DNA from: Candidatus Sulfotelmatobacter sp.
GTDB lineage: Bacteria; Acidobacteriota; Terriglobia; Terriglobales; SbA1
Direction: 5' to 3'
Assembly (NCBI GenBank): GCA_030151135.1
Contig: JASLEQ010000036.1
Span: 1 to 11,499, forward strand
Length of the DNA: 11,499 bases
Shown: one piece after another, positions 6,480-11,499 of the stretch
Layout: each line of letters opens with the position of its first letter
How positions within the stretch are numbered: the stretch's first letter is position 1
The notes under the pieces: generated by a model
The model's input: the letters and a program-made list of their open reading frames with translations, nothing else
The model's database searches: none
What the model was told of the DNA's origin: nothing
Program-made: the position numbers and the translations under genes

Positions 6480-8111
6480 ATGAGATCATCCCCCGAGTCG
6501 CTCACCAAACGACTTCTGATTGCACTCCTATTTTTTCTGGTCGTTGGATCACCGAATTTTACAGTCGCCTCTGCCTATAACGGTCATCCCAAACTTATCG
6601 TCATTATCGTGATTGACCAGTTTCGTGGCGACTACCTGGAGCGCTATCACGATCAGTTTGGTGATGCCGGGTTCCGGATGCTGGTGGATCACGGCGCTTA
6701 CTTCCCGAACTGCAACTACAATTACGCCAACACCCGTACGGCTCCCGGGCACGCTTCGATCTACACCGGAACCTACAGCAGCGGACACGGCATCATCGGC
6801 AACGAGTGGCTCGATCCTAAAAAGAAGAAAATGGTCACCTCCGTGGAGGACGAGGATACAAAGCTTGTCGGCATCTCTGGCGACAAGACCGGCGCGTCGC
6901 CGCACAACTTGCTCGCCGATACCCTGGGAGACGAGCTCAAACTTGCCACGCAGGGAAATGCCAGAGTGTTCGCGCTTTCGTTGAAAGATCGCGCTGCAAT
7001 CCTTCCCGGAGGCTACGCCGCGAACGGCGCTTACTGGATCGATCCACAAACCGGTTCATGGATCACTTCGACCTACTATCGCCCCGACTTGCCGCAGTGG
7101 GTACAAAATTTCAACTCGAGCCGCCCCGCGAAGTTCTGGAATCGTGAATGGAAAGATTCGCGAGGGACAATTCTCGGCTCCACCGCGCACCGCAAAAACG
7201 CCAACGGGTCCGACGCGGGATTTTATGAAGTCGTAGGCTCGACCGGCTTTGGCAACGAATACGAACTCGAGTTCGCCAAAGAACTGATGGTTTATGAAAA
7301 CGTCGGCCGCGGCCCGGCTACCGATTTGCTTGCGATCAGCCTGTCTCCGAACGACAGCCTCGGACATGCCCTCGGCCCCGACACGCCTCAGATGGCACAG
7401 ATGGCTCTCGATCTTGACCATCAGTTAGCCGATTTTTTCAATTTCCTCGGGCATCAGGTTGGACTTGCCAACGTCTGGATCGCCCTCTCGGCGGATCACG
7501 GTGTCTCCACACTTCCCGATGCGGTGAAAAAGCAACATATTCCTGCTGCCAATCTCGGCGCTTCGAAACTCGAAGAGCAAATCAATAACACGCTGAGCAC
7601 GAAATTCTCGCCCGGCCATCCTGCTCATTACATAAAACTCGATTACCCGGACGCGTGGCTCGATGAGGATGCCTTCACCGCCGCGCACCTGCGCGAGAAA
7701 GACGCAGAGATTGCGGTTGGCGAGGCGCTCAAACAGGTGGGTCTTCGCGACTACTACACCAAATCACAGTTAGCCGAAGGCGAAGCTCCGAACACGCCGG
7801 TGGGGCACAAATATCTGAACAGCTACTCGCCGGTTGGTAGCTGGTATGTGCTGGGCGTTCCTGACTTCTACACAGTGGGATCGGCGAAAGGCACCGACCA
7901 TGCCTCTCCGTACAATTACGATACGCATGTGCCGCTGGTCATGTACGGTCTGCCTTTCCGCGCAGGCACATATCGCAACGCCGCCGAACCCATCGATCTC
8001 GTTCCTACGCTCGCATCGCTATTAGGCATCAATCCTCCGACGGCCTCTGTTGGCCGCGTGTTGACCGAAGCTCTTGCTCCCTCTCGCAGAGAAGGAGAGC
8101 CCCAGCCATGA
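6480..8111 (+). CDS. PafA-type secreted alkaline phosphatase (type I phosphodiesterase/nucleotide pyrophosphatase superfamily)
   Basis: A 543-residue exported enzyme that should hydrolyse phosphate monoesters in the periplasm or outside the cell. A signal peptide is evident: basic start, hydrophobic core LLIALLFFLVV, and an A-S-A site at residues 30-32. The metal and catalytic residues of the alkaline phosphatase superfamily are all visible: D46 in VIDQFRG, the nucleophile T87 in NTRTAPGHAS, D292 and H296 in SPNDSLGHALG, D339 and H340 in LSADHG, and H483 in YDTHVPLV. N108 (IIGNEW) and the K169/R171 pair in SLKDRAAILPGG match the phosphate-contacting residues of the Elizabethkingia PafA monoesterase, so a monoesterase is favoured over a nucleotide pyrophosphatase or diesterase. 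The C-terminal EPIDLVPTLASLLGI is also typical. ATG at 6480 is the only reasonable start and has no Shine-Dalgarno. The stop overlaps the start of pyrD. Confidence 0.93.
   Translation: MRSSPESLTKRLLIALLFFLVVGSPNFTVASAYNGHPKLIVIIVIDQFRGDYLERYHDQFGDAGFRMLVDHGAYFPNCNYNYANTRTAPGHASIYTGTYSSGHGIIGNEWLDPKKKKMVTSVEDEDTKLVGISGDKTGASPHNLLADTLGDELKLATQGNARVFALSLKDRAAILPGGYAANGAYWIDPQTGSWITSTYYRPDLPQWVQNFNSSRPAKFWNREWKDSRGTILGSTAHRKNANGSDAGFYEVVGSTGFGNEYELEFAKELMVYENVGRGPATDLLAISLSPNDSLGHALGPDTPQMAQMALDLDHQLADFFNFLGHQVGLANVWIALSADHGVSTLPDAVKKQHIPAANLGASKLEEQINNTLSTKFSPGHPAHYIKLDYPDAWLDEDAFTAAHLREKDAEIAVGEALKQVGLRDYYTKSQLAEGEAPNTPVGHKYLNSYSPVGSWYVLGVPDFYTVGSAKGTDHASPYNYDTHVPLVMYGLPFRAGTYRNAAEPIDLVPTLASLLGINPPTASVGRVLTEALAPSRREGEPQP
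8092..8097 (+). promoter_or_regulatory. ribosome binding site of pyrD inside the phosphatase gene
   Basis: AAGGAG lies ten bases before the pyrD ATG at 8108, within the last codons of the phosphatase. With the ATGA overlap of stop and start, it points to translational coupling or reinitiation rather than an independent mRNA for pyrD. Confidence 0.75.
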
Positions 8112-9043
8112 CAGCGAAAAGCACAGGCCTGGACCTGAGCGTTAATGTTGCCGGAGTCGCACTAAAAAATCCGGTCATCGCGGCCAGCGGCACCTTCGGC
8201 TACGGCGTTGAGTTCGAGGATGTCGTCCATCTGAGTAAACTTGGTGGCTTCGTCGTAAAGGGTCTTTCGAAGGAGCCAATGATCGGCAATCCTCCGCCGC
8301 GTCTCTGGGAGACGGCCGCCGGCATGCTCAACGCTATCGGCCTGCAGAACATTGGCGCTCAGGCCTTTCTCGAAGAGAAACTGCCGCACCTCCGCGACAT
8401 CAATAACATTGTGGTGATGACCAACGTCTTCGGATACGCTCGGGAAGACTACGAACGCACCATCGAAATTCTCAACGACGGCGAAGGAATCGCCGCCTAT
8501 GAACTCAATGTTTCCTGCCCGAACACTGCCCATGGAGGCATGCAATTCGGCAGCGACCCGCGCTCCCTCGACGAAGTCGTAACCACGGCCAAACGCGTCG
8601 CCAAACGTCCGCTGATCGTGAAGCTTTCGCCCAACGTTACGAGCATCGCGCAGATGGCTTATGTGGCGCAGGAGTCCGGTGCCGACGCTTTGTCTCTGGT
8701 AAACACCTTCGTCGCCATGGCTATCGATCCTGAAACGCGCAAGCCGCGCATTGCTAACGTGACGGCCGGCCTGTCAGGCCCGGCCATAAAGCCGATTGCT
8801 GTCCGCATGGTTTACGACGCCGCTCACGCCGTGAAGATTCCTGTCATCGGTATGGGAGGCATTTCGAAGCCTGAAGATGTCATCGAGTTCATGCTCGCCG
8901 GAGCGACCGCCGTCCAGATCGGTACCGCCAGCTACTGGGACCCCTGCGCCACAGAGAAGATTGTCGATGGCGTGGAAGAGTGGTGCTCGGAGCATCATGT
9001 TACCCGCATCGCTGATTTGATCGGTGGGATGGTGATGGAGTAA
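8108..9043 (+). CDS. pyrD: dihydroorotate dehydrogenase, class 1B-like catalytic subunit
   Basis: A 311-residue FMN enzyme that oxidises dihydroorotate to orotate, the fourth step of pyrimidine synthesis, in the cytoplasm. The length and the lack of an N-terminal membrane-binding extension fit class 1. The active-site base is Cys137 in ELNVSCPNTAHGG, which separates class 1 (Cys) from the membrane class 2 (Ser). Other family marks are the start NPVIAASGTFGYG, NAIGLQNIG (75-83), K172 in VKLSPNV, the N/T pair in LVNT (197-200), and the FMN phosphate sites GMGGI (248-252) and IGTA (271-274). The pattern resembles class 1B, whose members normally need the iron-sulfur/FAD partner PyrK to use NAD; no pyrK lies beside it here. 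It begins inside the stop codon of the phosphatase gene with a good AAGGAG site. It ends 31 bp before a convergent gene, without a clear terminator. Confidence 0.97.
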   Translation: MTAKSTGLDLSVNVAGVALKNPVIAASGTFGYGVEFEDVVHLSKLGGFVVKGLSKEPMIGNPPPRLWETAAGMLNAIGLQNIGAQAFLEEKLPHLRDINNIVVMTNVFGYAREDYERTIEILNDGEGIAAYELNVSCPNTAHGGMQFGSDPRSLDEVVTTAKRVAKRPLIVKLSPNVTSIAQMAYVAQESGADALSLVNTFVAMAIDPETRKPRIANVTAGLSGPAIKPIAVRMVYDAAHAVKIPVIGMGGISKPEDVIEFMLAGATAVQIGTASYWDPCATEKIVDGVEEWCSEHHVTRIADLIGGMVME

Positions 9044-9074
9044 AAATCCTGAAGATGGCGGCCGGTAACTGGGG

Positions 9075-10397
9075 TTATCGTCCGCGCGCGTACCAGATCG
9101 ATCCGGGCGAATTGTAGTTCCTGCCTTCGCCCCACACAGCGTGCGTGTTGGCGTCGCTGTCAATCGCCAGGCCGAAATAATCTCCGAAGGGGAAGCGGTA
9201 GCCCGTGAGCAGAACGTAATCGTATCCCGCAACTGGGCCCGAAAGCTGGGCCTCGCCGCTCCAGCTGGCGCCGCCGTTGGTCGATGACCGGTAGAAGGTA
9301 TTCCAGAGCATGTGCTTGGGCCGTTCCGGCTCATACATCCGGGCGTCCATCCACGCGATTCGCACATCGCCTGACGTCCCGGCCACAATCGCAGGAAACC
9401 CGTGTTCCACTCCCGGTGGTGCATCGGATACGTTGCTGCGCGCCGACCAGGTCACGCCATTCGTCGTGGAAGACGCAAAATAGATCCGCTCTGGACCGCC
9501 GTTCACGCTTCCTGCGTTCCACAGCGCGTATAAAGCTCCCGCTGCGTCCGAGGTCAAAGCAATCTGGGGACCCAGGAATCCTGTTCCGCAGCCTTGGGAT
9601 TCGCATCCCGGAGGAGCGCTCGACTGATCCAGCCGTTGTGTCGTCCAGCTGCGACCGCTATCGCCGGATCGGCTGACATAAATATTTACCGGCCGTGACT
9701 GCACATCCGTGCGTGCATACGCCGTCCATGCGAAAAACACGTTGCCCGCAGGATCAATGGTTGCTCCGCCCGCCAATGATGATCCGGCATCTTCGTTGGG
9801 GTTGACCGAAACCACGGTGAACGTCTGCCCCGCGTCATGCGATGCCGAGACCAGAAATCTTTCTTCGTGATTGAATCCAACGTACACATCCGTGCCGCGT
9901 ACGGCGAGAACTGGCTTGTCTGTATCCTCGTGTCCGCGCTCTGCCCATGAGAACGACCATGTCCGTCCGAAATCCAGCGAACGCGCGACCACGATATCCC
10001 GCTTATCGTTTTGTAGCCACGATGCATATACGGTTTGCCGATCCACTGGATCGACCACGATTTGCGGATCGAACTGTCCCGTAGGAAAAGGGAGCATTGC
10101 CTTCGACGGATGCCATGTCACGCCGTTATCGTCGCTGATCATCAGCGCCATCGCGGGTGCACTGCACTGCTGGCACTCCGGCACCGCGCCGTATTGCGGA
10201 TAAAGAATGTAGACGTGCCCTCGGGCATCAGCGGCGATCGAGGGCTCCCACTGATCTCCGATCCGGTATCCCAGCCGAATCTGCGAAGTGAAATTGGAAG
10301 CGGCGAGCGCCGCGGACACACCAATGCAGAGAAAGAAAAAGGTAAGCGCGAGCGCGCGCCCGGCTCTGGATCGGAAATGAAAGCGCCCGGATGCCAT
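9075..10397 (-). CDS. secreted six-bladed beta-propeller protein, sialidase/BNR-repeat superfamily
   Basis: A 440-residue exported protein. The N-terminus has basic residues, a hydrophobic core (ALALTFFFLCIGVSAALA) and a likely Sec cleavage after A32 or A33. Six Asp-box motifs (S-x-D/T-x-G-x-T-W) are spaced along the chain at residues 88-95, 140-147, 186-193, 244-251, 310-317 and 371-379, indicating a six-bladed propeller. The repeats are joined by strands such as GHVYILYPQYG, DVYVGFNHEERF, GNVFFAWTAYAR and ALYALWNAG. The canonical FRIP/YRIP arginine motif of true sialidases is not seen; the closest is YRIGDQWEPS near residue 44, so sialidase activity is not assured and a glycan-binding or other hydrolase role is possible. 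C75/C78 and C265/C270 could form disulfides after export. There is no strong Shine-Dalgarno, but a good promoter lies about 40 bp upstream. It runs convergent to pyrD and divergent from msrA. Confidence 0.85.
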   Translation of the reverse strand: MASGRFHFRSRAGRALALTFFFLCIGVSAALAASNFTSQIRLGYRIGDQWEPSIAADARGHVYILYPQYGAVPECQQCSAPAMALMISDDNGVTWHPSKAMLPFPTGQFDPQIVVDPVDRQTVYASWLQNDKRDIVVARSLDFGRTWSFSWAERGHEDTDKPVLAVRGTDVYVGFNHEERFLVSASHDAGQTFTVVSVNPNEDAGSSLAGGATIDPAGNVFFAWTAYARTDVQSRPVNIYVSRSGDSGRSWTTQRLDQSSAPPGCESQGCGTGFLGPQIALTSDAAGALYALWNAGSVNGGPERIYFASSTTNGVTWSARSNVSDAPPGVEHGFPAIVAGTSGDVRIAWMDARMYEPERPKHMLWNTFYRSSTNGGASWSGEAQLSGPVAGYDYVLLTGYRFPFGDYFGLAIDSDANTHAVWGEGRNYNSPGSIWYARGR

Positions 10398-10435
10398 ACT
10401 GACTGGAGGGAATCCTGCAGGGAAGCCCTGACCGG

Positions 10436-10464
10436 AATCTATCCTGATTACCTCCGCCCGTCAA
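10436..10464 (-). promoter_or_regulatory. sigma70-like promoter of the beta-propeller gene
   Basis: Read on the - strand, TTGACG (10464-10459, five of six consensus bases) is followed after exactly 17 bp by TAGATT (10441-10436, four of six). The predicted start near 10429 gives a leader of about 32 bases before the ATG at 10397. This is the best promoter match seen in the window. Confidence 0.5.
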
Positions 10465-10482
10465 TTGCCCGACCTGGCAATT
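10463..10482. repeat. inverted repeat abutting the -35 of the beta-propeller promoter (possible operator)
   Basis: AATTGCC (10463-10469) and GGCAATT (10476-10482) are perfect seven-base inverted arms around CGACCT. The element overlaps the last two bases of the -35 of the divergent propeller gene and lies about 12 bp upstream of a TACAAT sequence (10494-10499) that could serve msrA. The position suits a transcription factor site that could act on both genes. Confidence 0.45.
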
Positions 10483-10516
10483 CACGGTCGTTTTACAATA
10501 CTGTGACTTTGCCGGA

Positions 10517-10552
10517 GGTTACGCCATCCAATACATACAGAAGCGCGTAACC
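10517..10552. repeat. 8-bp inverted repeat upstream of msrA
   Basis: GGTTACGC (10517-10524) and GCGTAACC (10545-10552) are perfect eight-base inverted arms with a 20-base spacer, centres 28 bp apart, ending 44 bp before the msrA start codon. It could be a pair of operator half-sites or a leader hairpin. A T-run is absent, so a terminator is not supported. The remainder of the 199-bp divergent region (10398-10596) holds no gene. Confidence 0.45.
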
Positions 10553-10596
10553 ACGGTAATGCGTGTTCCTGCCGTCAGTTTTGGGGAGATTCGACA

Positions 10597-11073
10597 ATGG
10601 AGAAGGCCACATTTGCAGCAGGTTGTTTCTGGGGAGTAGAAGCTACTTTCCGCCAATTGCCAGGAGTCGCTTCGACCCGGGTCGGCTACATCGGCGGACA
10701 TACGGAAAATCCGACCTATAAAGAAGTTTGCACCGATAGTACCGGTCACGCCGAGGCGGTCGAAGTCGAATTCGATCCCGCAAAGATCCGTTATGCGGAC
10801 CTGCTGAATATCTTTTGGGAGAACCACGATCCTACGCAGCGCAACCGCCAGGGCCCAGACTGGGGTACGCAGTATCGCTCCGCAATCTTCTTCCATTCTC
10901 CTCAGCAGCAGGCGGAGGCGCTGGCCTCGAAAGAAGCCTTGGAAAAAGCTCACCGCTATTCCAAGCCGATTGCCACTCAAATTGTTCCGGCTGAAAAATT
11001 CAATGAGGCTGAGGAGTATCACCAGCAGTATCTGGAAAAGCGGGGTTTGGCCAGCTGCCACGTTAAGTCGTAA
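10597..11073 (+). CDS. msrA: peptide-methionine (S)-S-oxide reductase
   Basis: A 158-residue cytoplasmic repair enzyme that reduces the S-epimer of methionine sulfoxide in proteins and free methionine, using thioredoxin. The catalytic Cys10 lies in the hallmark GCFWG at the N-terminus. Glu53 in [10 protein letters not shown] and Asp88 in [10 protein letters not shown] are the acid residues that activate the sulfoxide in the family (equivalent to E94 and D129 of the E. coli enzyme). Cys154 close to the C-terminus is the likely resolving cysteine, and Cys45 is also present. The length is at the short, single-domain end of the family; no MsrB domain is fused. The ATG at 10597 has GGGGAG eight bases upstream. 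The 3' end overlaps the convergent membrane protein gene by 11 bp. Control may involve the inverted repeats upstream. Confidence 0.97.
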   Translation: MEKATFAAGCFWGVEATFRQLPGVASTRVGYIGGHTENPTYKEVCTDSTGHAEAVEVEFDPAKIRYADLLNIFWENHDPTQRNRQGPDWGTQYRSAIFFHSPQQQAEALASKEALEKAHRYSKPIATQIVPAEKFNEAEEYHQQYLEKRGLASCHVKS

Positions 11074-11482
11074 CGTCGGCTTCCGGAATTTGCGGGCGGA
11101 AGAAGAACAGCAGGATGAATCCACCGAGATAGTAGGGGCCGGTCGCCTGCAGGTTCCCGCCCATGAAGTGCAACGCCAGCCCGAAGAGGGCGAGCGCTTC
11201 GCACAACGCATACGTCGCAATGTAACCCGTGGTCCATTGGCTCAGAGTCAGGCGGTCGTCTGGTTGTGTCGCGAGGCTTGCGGCAGCTCGGAATACCAGG
11301 GTGCGCCGTACCACGAAGATGATCCCAATTACGGCCACGGCCAACGTGGCAAACAGATAGCTCATCGAAGGGTCGAGCCTGCGTCCCAAGGGCTTTACGA
11401 CTTGCCCCACACCCACGTACAAGAGGATGCTGGCGATCATCGCCCACTGCAACACTCTCAGCGTTGTCAGAGCGCGCGTCAT
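11063..11482 (-). CDS. four-helix membrane protein of unknown function
   Basis: A 139-residue integral membrane protein with four predicted helices at about residues 10-29 ([20 protein letters not shown]), 41-58 ([18 protein letters not shown]), 84-107 ([18 protein letters not shown] and following) and 115-129 ([14 protein letters not shown]). The loop between helices 2 and 3 is polar ([18 protein letters not shown]). The E in [11 protein letters not shown] lies within helix 3, a pattern seen in small helical-hairpin proteins, but I do not recognise a named family and give no function. The ATG at 11482 is preceded by only a weak purine stretch (GAGA). The stop lies inside the last codons of msrA, so the two genes converge with an 11-bp overlap. 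The upstream region is cut by the window edge at 11499, so the promoter cannot be judged. Confidence 0.75.
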   Translation of the reverse strand: MTRALTTLRVLQWAMIASILLYVGVGQVVKPLGRRLDPSMSYLFATLAVAVIGIIFVVRRTLVFRAAASLATQPDDRLTLSQWTTGYIATYALCEALALFGLALHFMGGNLQATGPYYLGGFILLFFFRPQIPEADVTT

Positions 11483-11499
11483 AAATTCATTCTCGCTTG

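Noticed and set aside
9064..9079. Small hairpin GGTAAC-TGGG-GTTATC between pyrD and the beta-propeller gene as a terminator
   Set aside because: The stem is only 6 bp with a G-U pair and no T-run on either strand.
8774..9424. A 216-codon - strand frame spanning the pyrD and beta-propeller 3' ends
   Set aside because: It overlaps two well-supported genes, is out of frame with both, and the product has no recognisable features.
1..11499. CRISPR array, tRNA genes, insertion sequence or prophage
   Set aside because: No regularly spaced repeats, cloverleaf-like sequence, transposase or integrase product, or terminal repeats were seen on either strand.

Overview
The window looks like chromosomal DNA from a member of the Acidobacteriota, probably class Terriglobia (Koribacter/Terriglobus-like). 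This is inferred from three things: a very large Oar-type TonB-dependent outer-membrane protein, a LolA-like lipoprotein carrier protein next to a small single-pass membrane protein, and a moderately GC-rich composition with mixed Shine-Dalgarno and SD-less starts. No mobile element, CRISPR array, rRNA or tRNA gene was found. All genes appear intact except the first, which is cut by the left edge of the window.

Layout. (1) Positions 1-2846, + strand: the C-terminal ~947 residues of an Oar-like TonB-dependent outer-membrane beta-barrel protein, followed by a strong intrinsic terminator at 2873-2901. (2) Positions 5921-2986, - strand: a probable transcription unit running serS (seryl-tRNA synthetase), a single-pass inner-membrane protein with a TTG start, a LolA/outer-membrane lipoprotein-sorting family protein, and a tentative 71-residue protein. 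(3) Positions 6017-9043, + strand: a small two-helix membrane protein, a PafA-type secreted alkaline phosphatase, and pyrD (dihydroorotate dehydrogenase, PyrDB-like). The pyrD start overlaps the phosphatase stop in an ATGA junction. (4) Positions 10397-9075, - strand: a secreted six-Asp-box beta-propeller protein of the sialidase/BNR superfamily, convergent with pyrD. (5) Positions 10597-11073, + strand: msrA, divergent from the propeller gene across a 199-bp region holding a good sigma70-like promoter and two inverted repeats. (6) Positions 11482-11063, - strand: a four-helix membrane protein whose 3' end overlaps that of msrA by 11 bp.

Functionally the window is a mixture of housekeeping genes (serS, pyrD, msrA) and envelope or secreted functions (TonB-type barrel, LolA-like carrier, PafA-like phosphatase, beta-propeller). 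The least expected arrangements are the translational coupling of a periplasmic or secreted phosphatase to pyrD, the LolA-like plus single-pass membrane protein pair, and the regulatory-looking inverted repeats in the msrA/propeller and serS/membrane-protein divergent regions. I see no convincing complete novel system; the candidates are given as findings with modest scores.
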